DNA of 64,000 nucleotides from Mycoplasma leachii PG50 (GCF_000183365.1 NC_014751.1:944952-1008951); one strand, 5' to 3'; shown: positions 17,533-29,460, counted from the stretch's first letter. Notes: a model not told the origin generated them from the letters alone. Numbers and translations: made by a program.

Positions 17533-17847
17533 TTAACCCAATCTTTTTCCGTGTGCATATAACTTAGAATTTACATCAGTAAAAAACACTCATACTTTTT
17601 GAGAATAATTTTTAAAATAATCAATAATAAAATCAGCTAGAAGTTGTTCTTTATCTGGTCTTGACATTCACTCAACTGTTACATAAATTGGATTAGTATT
17701 TGATTCTGTTATAAAAATTTCAGAATTTTCTCAAATAACAAAAATATTTTTTGAATCTGCTTTTACTAAATCTGCAATTTTTTCAATATTTTTTGAGAAT
17801 TGTTTAACTTGATCTTTTTCTAAACCACTAAACTTAATGATTGGCAT
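17533..17847 (-). CDS. DUF1904-like small protein
   Basis: 104 residues starting MPIIKFSGLEKDQVKQFS, with VTVEWMSRPDKEQLLADFI in the middle and VWVFFTDVNSKLYAHGKRL at the end. The Pro-2 start, length and pattern resemble the tautomerase-like DUF1904 family, whose function is unknown to me. It contains several TGA Trp codons. It is the first gene of the operon with dusB and lysS and overlaps neither. RBS AGAGAAA precedes ATG. Calling it an enzyme would be speculation. Confidence 0.65.
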
Positions 17848-17943
17848 AATAAATTTCTCTTTTTCTATGTAATTTTAATTACAAAATAAATAATTATAGT
17901 AAATCAAAAAATAATAAATTTTATAAACTAATTAACCAAATAA

Positions 17944-19212
<1,269 letters not shown>

Positions 19213-19267
19213 TACAAAAAACTCCTTTTATTAAAATTAATTATATTATAAGTAATTCTTAAAACAA

Positions 19268-19290
19268 AAAACAAGCCGTGGCTTGTTTTG
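19268..19290 (-). terminator. terminator of the YczE-like gene
   Basis: AAAACAAGCC and GGCTTGTTTT form a perfect 10-base stem. On the minus strand it is followed by TTTTTTGTTTT. Confidence 0.85.
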
Positions 19291-19293
19291 ATA

Positions 19294-20118
19294 TTATTGA
19301 TATATTTTTGTAATTTTATTAAGTAATCCTAATGTTTTTCCTAACATTGGTCCTGCTAAGAATAAGAATCCTATAGTACCAATATTTACATAGTTTAGTA
19401 AGAATTTAGCTTTAATATCTCAAGATATAGGATTTACTAAAAGCATAATAACTCCAGGAATAATAATTAATACATCCATTAACACTCTTGAAACATTAAA
19501 TGGTAATTTAGTTAATCTCATAAAGTTTGTGTTGATTGAGTTATATGATCCTAATAATCAACCTGAGTGAATTCAAAATGTTAGTCCAACAATATATAAA
19601 ACAAATGCAATTGTGAAAAATATTGTTCTAAATTGGTAAGCAGTTGATTGATTAAACAATCAATCTAAATATCCAATTACTTTTAACATTTCAATTTGAC
19701 CATCAATTACATATGATAATCCAACATTAATAATTACATCTAAAACAATTAGTGGTATTAATTGTAATCATAGCTTTTTATCTTTTGTTATTTTGTATTC
19801 TCTAATAATTGATAACACTAGAAACACAACTGAAACTAGTAATAAAAATCCATATAATGACATTAAAGCTAGTTTGTAATTAGTTGCAGCAACTAATCCT
19901 TCAACAGTTTTTTCATTAACTTTTGCTCAATCTTTAAACAATGCTAATATACTAAAGTTTGTAAAATCTACTTGACTTGCTCCTACTGCTGTTGGCACAT
20001 ATAAAGCAATTGACAATGAAAACAAATACAATCCAATTAGTAAACAACCTAACCTAATTAAGTATTGTTTTTTGTTTTGACTAATACTTGTTTTTAAATT
20101 GCAAAAATATTTTTTCAT
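19294..20118 (-). CDS. YczE-like multi-pass membrane protein
   Basis: 274 residues with about six hydrophobic helices. The N-terminal IRLGCLLIGLYLFSLSIALY, the middle WLLGSYNSINTNFMRLTK and the near-terminal NIGTIGFLFLAGPMLGK resemble the YczE/YitT-type membrane proteins, whose role is not settled. I place the start at ATG 20118, 6-7 bases after AAGGAGAT, rather than at the in-frame ATG 20142, which has no ribosome site. It has TGA Trp codons. A single-gene unit with its own terminator. Confidence 0.62.
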
Positions 20119-20375
20119 TCTTATCTCCTTTTTAGTTTTCATAATATTATAACCTAGGAAACATTTATTTTAACATTTTTTTAATAAAGTATATAGTAAA
20201 TATAAATATCTAATTTATTAATTGATAAAAGCATTACATAAATACAATACACTAATAACATAATAGAATCTATAATAAAAAAATCAAACTCTAAAAATCT
20301 ATTTTTTAAATTAAAAAAATAATATATTTATAATTTTTAATGAATTTAATTAAGATTTAAAAATAGATATAAAAA
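20119..20375. other. intergenic AT-rich stretch
   Basis: No gene is visible here. It holds the promoter region of the YczE-like gene (minus strand) and ends at the ald terminator. Confidence 0.6.
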
Positions 20376-20407
20376 ATCTAGCGAGGGGGGTTGCTAGATT
20401 TTTATCT
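20376..20407 (-). terminator. terminator of ald
   Basis: AAAAATCTAGC and GCTAGATTTTT form an 11-base stem around a G-rich loop, just after the ald stop. Confidence 0.88.
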
Positions 20408-20412
20408 TTTTA

Positions 20413-21531
20413 TTATATTGCATTATCTATTTCTGTATATTGAATATTTAATGAATCAGCAACATTTTTATAAACTAATTTACCATTAACAGTTTGTACA
20501 CCTAATTTTAATGCACTATTGTCTTGAATAGCTTTTTTTCACCCTTTTGATGCAATTTCTACTACATAAGTAAGTGTAGCATTAGTCAAAGCAATTGTTG
20601 AAGTTCTTGGAACTGCTCCAGGAATGTTTGGAACTGAGTAATGAATAACATTGTGTCTTATAAAAGTAGGATCAGCATGTGAACTTATATGATTAACAGT
20701 TTCAACACTTCCACCTTGATCAATAGCAACATCAATAATAACACTATTTGGTTTCATTGTTTTTACCATTTCTGTTGTTACTAATTTGGGTGCTAACTTA
20801 CCAGGAATTAATACAGTTGAAATAACTACATCACTTTCTTTAACAGCTTTTGCAATATTTGCATAATTTGATTTTAATATGTTTGCTTTGTGTCCATATG
20901 TTTCATATAGTTGTCTAATTCTATTTTCATTAAATTCAATTATAGTAACATTAGCTTCCATAGCTATTGCTAATCTAAGAGCTGAAGACCCAGCAACTCC
21001 TCCACCAATAATAGTAATATTAGCTTTTGGAGTTCCAGGAGTTCCACTAACAAGTACTCCTAAAGCATCTTTATCTGTATTTTTTAATAATAAATTTGAA
21101 GCAATAATAACTGCCATTCTTCCAGCAACTTCACTCATTGGACGTAATAAAGGTAAGGCTTTGTCTGGTGTTTGAACAGTTTCATAAGCAATAGCAATGA
21201 CTTTATTTTTGATTAATTCTTCTGTTAAATCTTTTAAACCAGCTAAGTGAAAATAAGTAAAAATAATTTGGTTTTCATAAAAATATTTGTATTCTGATTT
21301 TAAAGGTTCTTTAACTTTAACAATCATTTCTTGTTTTCAAACATCTTCTACATTTTTAGTGATTTTCGCTCCTGCTTTTTCATATTCAAGATCACTAAAA
21401 CCACTACCTAATCCAGCTCCTGATTCAACTAAAACTTCATGATTATTTCTAACTAATTCAACAACTCCCACAGGAGTAATACCAACACGATTTTCATTTT
21501 GTTTAATTTCTTTAGGTAATCCTATTTTCAT
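20413..21531 (-). CDS. ald: alanine dehydrogenase
   Basis: 372 residues. It oxidises L-alanine to pyruvate and ammonium with NAD+, or runs in reverse. Visible are [20 protein letters not shown], the catalytic Lys/His region [15 protein letters not shown], the dinucleotide fold [20 protein letters not shown] and [17 protein letters not shown] 21531 is fixed by AAGGAGAAT upstream; the farther TTG at 21549 has none. One TGA Trp codon lies near residue 65. Single gene with terminator. Confidence 0.95.
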
Positions 21532-21645
21532 ATTATTCTCCTTAATCAAACAAATATATATAATAAAATGTCATACTATTTATGATTGGCATTTACGGTT
21601 TTATTTTATCACTACATATAAATCAAATATAAAATTGCAAAAAGC

Positions 21646-22227
21646 TTATTTATTTTTATAAATATCAATATCTAATTTTTTAAATAAGTTTAAAAAACTT
21701 TGAGTATTAAACACATTATATAAAACTATTGCAGAAATTACTGATACTAAATATTGAATAAAATCAGTTATTAAAGATATTAATGCTTTAACATTAGCTT
21801 GACTAGTATCACTAGAATTAGAATAATAATTAATTACATAAGCATATAAAACATATAAAAATATAAAGAGTTCAGCAATCATTATATTTAAATAAAATGG
21901 TAATTTATAAATTAGTAATTTAATTGAAACAAACATTAAAATATGAATAATAATTGAAATAGGAACATAAAAAGCTGCTCCTGAAACTAAATCAAAAATC
22001 ATTGCATAAACACAACCAACAACTAGCATCATAGGACCAGGAATAAAAAAAGTCAAACTTAAAAACAACCCATCTGCAACTTGAAACAAACCAGTTCCTG
22101 CGATTTGAATCATAGAAGTAGTTAAGGCTATAACTGTTAATAAGCTTGACAAAACAGCTGTTAAAACAATATATTTAATACTTTTAAAATAAGAAATTCA
22201 ATTAATAATTATTTTTTTGTTACTCAT
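21646..22227 (-). CDS. ECF transporter S-component-like membrane protein
   Basis: 193 residues, about five to six membrane helices. The order of FLSLTFFIPGPMMLVVGCVYAMIFDLVSGAAFYVPI is typical of substrate-binding S components of energy-coupling-factor vitamin transporters, with a Pro-Gly turn and an acidic residue followed by a Gly-rich helix end. The substrate cannot be predicted. The ECF module (two ATPases and the T protein) is not in the window; mycoplasmas share one module among several S components. The ATG at 22227 is 9 bases downstream in transcription from the neighbouring small membrane protein, so the two probably form an operon. Confidence 0.6.
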
Positions 22228-22245
22228 TAAATTATTCTATCTTAT

Positions 22246-22536
22246 TTATTTTTTAAATATACCAAATAATAATTTAAAAAAGTTTCAAATAAAACCAGTT
22301 ATAAAAATTAGTGGTCCTATGTAAATAACAAGTAATACTCCAATTTTTTGTTGAAGATTTGGAAGTTCTAGTTTTAATAACTGTACTGCTGTATGAGTTT
22401 TTAAAACATTGGTTGCTCTTTGTAAGAAATTTAGATCTGTTTTATCTGCTGCAAAACCTAAAATAATGATTCCAATTAAGATTACAATAGCTGCTAAAAC
22501 TAAAGAAATTAGTATTTTAAATATTTTTCTGAACAT
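22246..22536 (-). CDS. small two-helix membrane protein
   Basis: 96 residues with a hydrophobic helix near the N-terminus (ILISLVLAAIVILIGIIIL) and another near the C-terminus (VLLVIYIGPLIFITGF), joined by a polar, LQ-rich loop. I do not recognise a family. The start is ATG 22536, about 10 bases after AAGAAAGAG; the GTG at 22545 overlaps that site. It is upstream of, and probably translated with, the S-component-like gene. Confidence 0.6.
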
Positions 22537-22559
22537 ATATTTCACTCTTTCTTAAAACT

Positions 22560-23100
22560 ATAATAACATAGTGCTATAAATTATCTAATACAATAAGTTA
22601 ATTTTAACAAAAAATTTTTAAAACTATTATGTGTCGGTTTTTATAGTATTTACTTAAATTTAAAAGGAATCAAAATTACGATTAAAGATAGCGCAAAAAT
22701 TTTAAAAAGTGGAGAATTTTTAAGAAAGGGATTACCGAAAGTAAGACATTATGTTTTTATTTTTTGACTTAATTACTAACTTTGTCTTATCCTCCTAATC
22801 TCTTGCTTTTATTTCTTTAATTAACTAAAATAATAAACTATTGAATAAGATAGTAACAAAAACTATTAAAGACATTCCAAATATATAAAATCTATTGAAT
22901 CCTTATATTATTTTATTTTCTACATTTTCTAGAAAGATAAAATAAATTAGATGTCTAATCTTACCTTTTTATACATATTATAAAAAATGATAAGCAGTTA
23001 CTTGTAACTCAACAAAACCAAATTTAAGCTTATGTTTTTATTATTAACTATTTAAAGAAAATAAATATAAAATATAAGTTGAAAAAATACTAAACTGTGG
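22560..23100. other. 540-base gene-free stretch before the restriction-modification island
   Basis: No complete gene is visible. A short open stretch near 22676-22765 reads TIKDSAKILKSGEFLRKG and then meets stops; it may be the remains of an older gene. The base composition is slightly less A/T-biased than true intergenic DNA here, which fits decayed coding sequence. Confidence 0.4.
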
Positions 23101-23106
23101 GGTCGA

Positions 23107-23949
23107 ATAATTAAAAAAGCAAAATACAATTTAACTCCAATATTAAAATGAGTTGGAGGAAAAAGACAATTATTGAATGAAATTATTTCTCTAATACCAG
23201 AGAAAATCAATACGTATGTTGAACCTTTTCTAGGTGGCGGAGCTGTATTATTTTTTGTTCAGCCAAAAAAAGCTATAGTAAACGATTTAAATAAAGAATT
23301 GATTAATGTTTATAACACTATTAAAAATAACTCTAAGGAATTAATATCTAAATTAAGAGAATTAAAATCACTAAATTCAGAAAAGTATTTTTATGACTTA
23401 AGATCATTAGATAGAAATAATGATTTTCATCAATTAGATAACGTTTTTAGAGCAGCAAGAATAATTTACCTAAACAAGACTTGCTATAACGGATTGTTTA
23501 GATTAAACAAAGCAGGTCAATTTAATACCCCATATGGTAGATACAAAAAGCCTAATATATTTGATTTGAACAATATATTAGAAATGTCAAGATATTTCAA
23601 TGATAATAATATTCAAATTATTAACAAAAGTTACGAAGAAGTTCTTAAAAATCTTAAAAAGGGGGATTTTGTTTATTTAGATCCTCCTTATATGCCTTTA
23701 AGTAGCTCTTCTTCATTTACAGGTTATACACAAAGCGGTTTTGATGAAAATCAACAAATCAAATTAAAGCAAATCTGTGATGCATTGAATAAAAAGGGTG
23801 TTAAGTTTTTATTGTCTAATTCAGATCATCCATTTATAAAAGATTTATATAAGAATTATACAATTACTATTATCAAGGCTAAAAGAGTAATTAATAGCAA
23901 ATCTGATAAAAGAGGAGAAATTAACGAAATATTAGTAAGAAATTATTAG
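23107..23949 (+). CDS. dam: Dam-family DNA adenine methyltransferase, predicted GATC-specific
   Basis: About 280 residues. It starts ...KAKYNLTPILKWVGGKRQLL, with motif I YVEPFLGGGAV and motif IV FVYLDPPYMPLSSSSSFTGY. The DPPY-x-PLS-x-FT-x-Y pattern is that of E. coli Dam and M.DpnII, both of which make N6-methyladenine in GATC; the specificity is inferred from this. The frame is open from 23071, but there is no ATG, GTG or TTG before TTG 23173, which would lose the SAM-binding WVGGKR. A start near ATA 23107 or ATT 23110, after GTGGGG, is assumed. The stop is 1 base before the endonuclease ATG. Confidence 0.82.
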
Positions 23950-23950
23950 T

Positions 23951-24754
23951 ATGAATATAAATGAAGCTTGAAACAAACTTTTTGATAAATACAAAATTCT
24001 AGATGAAATAAATAAAAAAGGTTTTTATATAATAAAAACTGAAACTATTAAGGAATTTAATGAACCAAGATTAATGGCTAAATTCGATAGTTCTTTAAAA
24101 CTACCTGAAATTTTCAAACAACACAATATTAATATTTTACCTATTAGTAAAAAGAAATATATACTATCTAGTTTTAAACTATATGAATATATTGGTCAGC
24201 TTGGTGAAAATAATAAAAATAATATAGAAAAAATCATAATTGAACATAATTATCAGTCAATTAACATTAATAATATTTCTTCTGAATCAAGTGCTATTAT
24301 GAGCTTAATTCTAACTAGAACATTAGATAATTTTTTAGTCGAAAACGATAATACAATGACATTCTTTGGTAGAATGTGAACAAAAAACTTTGATTTTTTT
24401 ATAGATAAAATAGATAACAAAAGTATGAAAATTGAAGTTAATAATTCTCAATGCGAAATAGATGCCGGTTTAGAAAACAAAAAATCACTTGTTATTTTAG
24501 AAGCAAAATTATCAAGTGATCCAGACTTTAATATTAGACAATTGTACTATCCATTTAGACTATGATCTAATAAAGTTGAAAAACCTATTAGATTAGTCTT
24601 TATAAATTACTTTAATCAAATTTTTAGATTATTTGAATATAAATTTGAAGATATTAATAATTTATCTTTGATTAAACTAATTAAACAAAAAAGCTACTCT
24701 TTATACAATACTAAAATAACACTTGATGATATTTATAAAGTTTTTAGAAACTAA
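23951..24754 (+). CDS. type II restriction endonuclease, catalytic part
   Basis: 267 residues starting MNINEAWNKLFDKYKIL, read through TGA Trp codons. The stretch LPEIFKQHNINILPISKKKYIL and a PD-(D/E)XK-like block (MKIEVNNSQCEIDAG... LVILEAKLSS) fit a type II endonuclease paired with the adjacent methyltransferase. It ends at TAA 24752-24754, just after LDDIYKVFRN. A second ORF overlapping its last 29 bases encodes a winged-helix-like region that, in related enzymes as I remember them, is part of the same protein. One extra base in the GTTTTTAG run at 24740-24747 would explain the split. Confidence 0.7.
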
Positions 24755-25232
24755 AGTTATTTACACAGATAACCAATATGAATCGGATACTGTTTTTATT
24801 CAGGCAGATTCTTTTTGAAGAATTATAGATATATTAGAATTTTTATCAAGAAAAACTAAAACTAAAAAGCAAATTGCGCAAATTATGAATTTTACAGATA
24901 GGCAAGCTGACTATTATTTTAATGCTGGTAAATATTTAAAATTGTGAGATAAGAATAAAAATACCAAACAAGTGTTTTTGACTAATATAGCTAAAAAGAT
25001 AATAAAACTTAATTACAAACAACGTCAATTAAAATTGGTAAGTTTAATTCTAGAACATAAGATATTTAACGAATTGTTTATCCAAACTTATACTAACCAA
25101 CAATTCCCAACCAAGGAAAAAATTATTAGCATTATGCTGGAAAATAACGTGTGTAGTAAAAATCTAGTGGAGAGAAGATCTAATTCAGTTCTTGCTTGAA
25201 TAAAATGGATTTTTAATTTAACAAATATTTAA
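24726..25232 (+). CDS. winged-helix-like C-terminal part of the restriction endonuclease (separate frame)
   Basis: 168 residues from ATG 24726, overlapping the endonuclease by 29 bases. It reads VFIQADSFWRIIDILEFLSR, then TKKQIAQIMNFTDRQADYYF and NAGKYLKLWDKN, a small DNA-binding-like module found at the C-terminus of several restriction enzymes. It has TGA Trp codons. Either it is a separate subunit, or the endonuclease (23951-25232, about 427 residues) has been broken by a frameshift. No strong RBS precedes this ATG, which favours the second reading. Confidence 0.6.
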
Positions 25233-25466
25233 ATAAAATTTATTCTCTCACAAACCCTATTTTCTCAATTTTAGTGCAGAATAAGGGGTTCTAGGTTTCT
25301 TAATAACATAATTATAAAAAATTTAAAGTAAATTTAGTGTAGTTCATTTATTAATTTATAATTCATAATTTAAAATATTAAAAAATTAATAAATGATGAC
25401 AAAAAACTTTAGATTAGCTTTTTTAAAAAAGGTCTACAATATTCATATGATTTCAAGGAGGAAGTT

Positions 25467-25916
25467 ATGAAAAATTATCAATTAAAAGATCATAAAAATA
25501 ACTTAGTAGAATTAAACAGCTTGGTAGGATCTAAAGGTTTAGTGCTATTTTTTTATCCTAAAGCTAAAACCTCTTTGTGCACTTTAGAAGTTATAGAATA
25601 TCAAAAACATTTAGATGAATTTAAGCAATTAGGATTTAATGTAGTTGGAGTTAGTCAAGATGAACCTAATAAAAATGATGAATTTTGTTGTGAACAAAAT
25701 TTAAGCTTTTTATTACTTTCTGATTTAAACAAAGATTTAGTAAATGAATTTAACTTAACAAGTGAAACAATTGTTTTAGATGATGAACCATTTGTTAAAT
25801 ATGAACGTTCAACATTTGTTTTAGATAACCAATTAAATTTATTAAAAGAATTTAGAAATGTTGATCATATTGAACATGTTAGTGATCTTTTAGAGTACTT
25901 AAAAAAGAATGACTAA
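25467..25916 (+). CDS. bcp: thioredoxin-dependent peroxiredoxin, Bcp type
   Basis: 149 residues that reduce peroxides using a reactive Cys. Visible are LVLFFYPKAKTSLCTLEVIEY, VVGVSQDEPNK and ERSTFVLDNQLNLLKEFRNV. The usual Bcp active site is TPGCTxEA; here it is TSLCTLEV, so the peroxidatic Cys is kept but the preceding Pro-Gly is not. RBS AAGGAGGAAG is 5 bases before ATG. It is a single gene with a terminator. Confidence 0.88.
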   Translation: MKNYQLKDHKNNLVELNSLVGSKGLVLFFYPKAKTSLCTLEVIEYQKHLDEFKQLGFNVVGVSQDEPNKNDEFCCEQNLSFLLLSDLNKDLVNEFNLTSETIVLDDEPFVKYERSTFVLDNQLNLLKEFRNVDHIEHVSDLLEYLKKND

Positions 25917-25961
25917 TAAATTAGCAAATTCTACTATAACTTATGATATTAAATTGTAATT

Positions 25962-25990
25962 AACCTTAATAGTTTTATTAAGGTTTTTAT
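25962..25990 (+). terminator. terminator of bcp
   Basis: AACCTTAATAG (25962-25972) pairs with the TTAAGGTT end (25979-25986), followed by TTTATTTT. Confidence 0.85.
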
Positions 25991-26065
25991 TTTATTAAAT
26001 TTAATTCATCTTTTAAAAAAGAATTCCTATAGACTAATACTAAAATTATGTTGGAGAATTCTTAT

Positions 26066-28151
26066 ATGAATAAACTAACAAATAAACTTAAATTTCTTTT
26101 TGTATCAAATATCATTCTTATACCAAGCGTTCTTACTATTTCTTGCTATAAAACGATTCAAATAAAATTGATCAAAAACCTAATAACAATGATAATTCAA
26201 ATAATGATCAAAATCAAAATGATCAAACAAATCAAAATCAGAATCAAAGTGATTCAAATAATAAAATAGATAAAAATGATGAAATTCAACTATTTAATTC
26301 ACATTTTTTAGATATTAATAAATTAAAAGACCTAACACCATATCAAATTCATAAGCAAACTAAAGATTATATAACTGGTCAAAAAGAATTTAATAACTTT
26401 GTAAAAAATAATAATATTGATTTTACTCTTTATGATCATAAAGAATATCAAAAAACTACTGAGAACTTACTTCAAAATTAGGAAAATATGGAAACATTGG
26501 AGAAGATAAAATTAGTAGAACTAAATTTTATAATCCACACATTCCACTTTCTTATTCAATAAAACAACAAAAACTAGAACAATTAAAAGATGAAGAAATT
26601 AAAGGTTTAACTGCTACAGATTTTGATTTTAAAACTCTAGTTAAAACAAATCCTTTTGGGTCTTTACCATCTAATTTAAGTCAATTATTATCTTATGCAA
26701 GTTTTAATTCATTAGAAAAACTTTTTAAAATAAAAGATATTATTAATTTAAAATCTAAGCACGATGATATTAAAGGAAGTTTTGAGCTATTGATCAAAAC
26801 AAAAAATAAAAAATACTATTATAAAACTACTAAAGATAAAAATAACTTTTTAAAAACTAATGAAGATTATTTTAAATACATTCACAAACGTAGTTTTCAA
26901 TTAGAAATTAATGTAAAACAATGAGTTATTGATCAAGATGAAAAAACTTTACAAGAAATTGAAAGATTAAACTTTGCTAATGCTTCAGGAACTGCTTGAA
27001 TAATAGATAGAATTGATAATAAAAAAGATAAAAATAACTATGAACTTTTATTAGCTACAAATATTCATGTATTTAGTTTAAGAAAAACTTTTGATAAAAG
27101 TATTTTTAATAATAAGTTAGAAGATAATAAATGAAAACAATTTCCTGTTGGATTTTATGATGGAAAAGATACAACAAGTAGTGAAGATAATAGAAAAATG
27201 AAAATTTATTTAAAAGCTAATAGAACAGAAAAAATAGATAATAAAAACGGCTTAATTGAAAGTGATATTGATAAAGATAAATCTATTGAAGCATTTGAAA
27301 TTTATTCACAATACTTAAAAGCTCCTTATTATATACCTAGATATAGTACTGATCACATTTTCTTTAAAGATATAAATAAAAAAAATAAGTATTTTAATGA
27401 TAATGACTATTTATCAAAAACAAATAATTCTGGTGCTGACTTTGTAACTTTACGCTTAAAAATTCAAAAAAATAAATTAGAAAAACTTTTGCCGAGTTTA
27501 GCTAAAGTTATTGAAAAAGATCAAGAAAAAGATTGATATATTAAGTTTAAAAATTCTAAATTTAGTCCTTTACAAACTCAATTTTATGCAGGTTATCCTA
27601 AGCATTGAAATCCATTTATTAGAAAAACTCAATTTAGAGGTCTTAAATTAGAAGGTGGAATAATTTCAACACAAAGAAAAGTTTTAGAAGATATTTGACT
27701 AAAATATAATGAACAAAAAAATAAAGAATATAATTCTCTAAATGAAAACTATAAAAAATATGAAAAGCCATTTATTGATAATGAGCATAGTATGAATTTA
27801 ACTATTGCTGATCAATTTTCAACATTATATACAAATGTTCCTTTTGGTCAAATTACCTTAAAACAAGGTGTGTCTGGTTCTATGGTTATTGATTCTTCTT
27901 TTAATGTTATTGGAATTTTAAATACAGAAGTTGAAGATGTCTTAGGAAGTAGATATATTTCAATTCCCTTATTTGAATATCAAGGACAAAAAGTTAGTTT
28001 ACCAGTACGTGTTCAAACTAATGGAGTTATTTTATTTAATTCTTTAAGTAATGATTATTTAACTAAAAATAATAAAGAACCTAGAATAATTGATGGATTA
28101 ATAGAAAAACTAAAAGAAGATAAACTTACAACTGTTAGCTTGAATCCTTAA
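26066..28151 (+). pseudogene. DUF31/MIP-like serine protease lipoprotein, two frameshifts
   Basis: A signal peptide and lipobox (VLTISC) start at ATG 26066 after GGAG. The frame then shifts twice. Near 26150, adding one A to the AAAA run joins CYK to a long Asn/Asp/Gln-rich linker. Near 26450, adding one A to the run before CTACTGAG joins to ELTSKLGKYGNIGEDKI and the rest, about 560 residues. The latter carries the trypsin-like fold of the mycoplasma immunoglobulin protease family: LLATNIHVFS (His), an Asp-containing SGADFVTLRL, and QGVSGSMVIDSS (Ser). MIP cleaves host antibody together with the binder MIB; no MIB gene is near. As written, no full-length product can be made. Confidence 0.75.
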
Positions 28152-28255
28152 ATTTATTTAAAATATTTTAATTTTTACTTAAATACTTTTTATTAATATT
28201 TAAAAAAAATACTTATTAATGTAATAGTAAAAAATAAAAAAATAGAAGGATAAAA

Positions 28256-28507
28256 ATGAAAATAGCTGGATTTTGAAGAAGAGTTTTTAAAACTATTATA
28301 GATTCCTTATCACTAGTGTTTATCTTAGGTATTTATTTGACACTGCCATAGGTTTTTGATAAAAAAGATTTTCATACTGTTGATTTTACTCCTGATTGAA
28401 ATTGTTTTAATATTGATGATTATTATATTGTTGGGTATAGTTTTGATTGTAATGAAGATTATAGAAACCTACCATACATAGCTTTATATCAACCAGATAA
28501 TAATTAG
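28256..28507 (+). pseudogene. possible RDD-family membrane protein remnant
   Basis: ATG 28256 follows AGAAGGAT. The N-terminus MKIAGFWRRVFKTIIDSLSL and a membrane segment resemble RDD proteins. An in-frame TAG at 28349 interrupts it after LTLP, and the same frame then stays open to 28505 for another 51 codons rich in Asp and aromatic residues. The product is too short for RDD proteins in either case. TAG is a true stop in this code, so the gene is probably dead. Confidence 0.5.
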
Positions 28508-28510
28508 TAA

Positions 28511-28540
28511 GGTTCTTAAATATTTAAGAACCTTTTTTAT
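28511..28540. terminator. terminator after the RDD-like remnant
   Basis: A perfect 11-base palindrome, GGTTCTTAAAT/ATTTAAGAACC, followed by TTTTTTATT. Confidence 0.9.
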
Positions 28541-28573
28541 TATCTTATTACAAGTTTGTACTAAATTGCTTGT

Positions 28574-28590
28574 AAAAAAAAAAAAAAAAA
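28574..28590 (+). repeat. A17 homopolymer upstream of the PTS operon
   Basis: Seventeen A residues in a row, 80 bases before the first gene of the sugar operon. This is longer than other A runs in the window. Runs of this length slip readily and can set promoter spacing. Confidence 0.9.
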
Positions 28591-28607
28591 GTATTGCGAG
28601 TTGATAA

Positions 28608-28630
28608 TATTGGATTAACCAAGCGTATTG
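28608..28630 (+). promoter_or_regulatory. possible operator ahead of the PTS operon
   Basis: TTGGATTAACCAA is an inverted repeat (TTGG/CCAA around ATTAA), followed by TATTGGTAAT. It lies between the A17 run and the first gene. It may be a repressor site; no regulator gene is adjacent. Confidence 0.3.
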
Positions 28631-28669
28631 GTAATAAATAAAAAAAAATAAAGAAAGGTTGTGCTTTAA

Positions 28670-29446
28670 GTGAAAAAAGTCTTAACTACATTAAGTGTTT
28701 TAAGTATGATAACTATACCTATAACAATAACAGTTTCTTGTTCATCATGAAGAACAGCACCAATGACAGTTAAACAAATTTCAGATGTTTTAGATATTTA
28801 TAAAAATGAATCTTTAAAACAAACAAATTCTGATAATGTTGTAGTAATTAAAGCCAGTGGTCTTTCTAATATAGACATAAACTCTTTACAAAAAATCAAA
28901 GAAAACAGAGAAAATAAATTAAATAAGAAAATTGAAGAAAATTCAAAACTTATTATAGATAAATTAACAGAAAAAATATCATCTGTTGTTTCAAATAAAA
29001 TAATTAATTTTGAAACTATTAGTTCTGATAAAACTAATCTAAAAGACGATATTTTTTCAAAACAAATAACAAAAGATTTTATTAAAGAAAAATGAAAACC
29101 ATATTATCTTACTATTAGTTTAGCTGATATTAATTTCAATTCTTTAGTTTCTAAAAATAAAGATCAATGATTATCTAAATTAAATGGTTTACAAACTGTT
29201 ACTTTTAGAAATAAAGATAAATCTATTTCTATTAATAAAACAAATAAACCTAAATGATTTGATACTAGTATAAACAAAGTATCTATTATAGATTCACTAA
29301 AATTAGACTCTATGTTATCTTCAAAAACTGATACAAATTTAAAAATAAATAAAATTGTTTATTTAGTATCATTTAATGCTAATATTTTAAGTTTTAAAGA
29401 TGCAAAAAACGTAGCTTTTTATATTGAACACGATTTAAATAACTAG
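28670..29446 (+). CDS. lipoprotein at the head of the PTS/mannosidase operon
   Basis: 258 residues from GTG 28670, about 11 bases after AGAAAGG. A signal peptide with lipobox ITVSCSS predicts an anchored surface protein. The mature part is Lys/Asn/Ser-rich, predicted mostly helical, with a repeated notion of VVIKASGLSNIDINSLQKIK and LTISLADINFNSL. I do not recognise a family. The PTS gene starts 14 bases after its stop with its own RBS, so it is co-transcribed and may bind or present a glycan for the enzymes that follow. It has TGA Trp codons. Confidence 0.75.
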
Positions 29447-29460
29447 AAAGGAGAATTAGT

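Noticed and set aside
20879..21175. Plus-strand ORF of 98 codons inside ald
   Set aside because: ald is well supported on the other strand, and no ribosome site is present for this frame.
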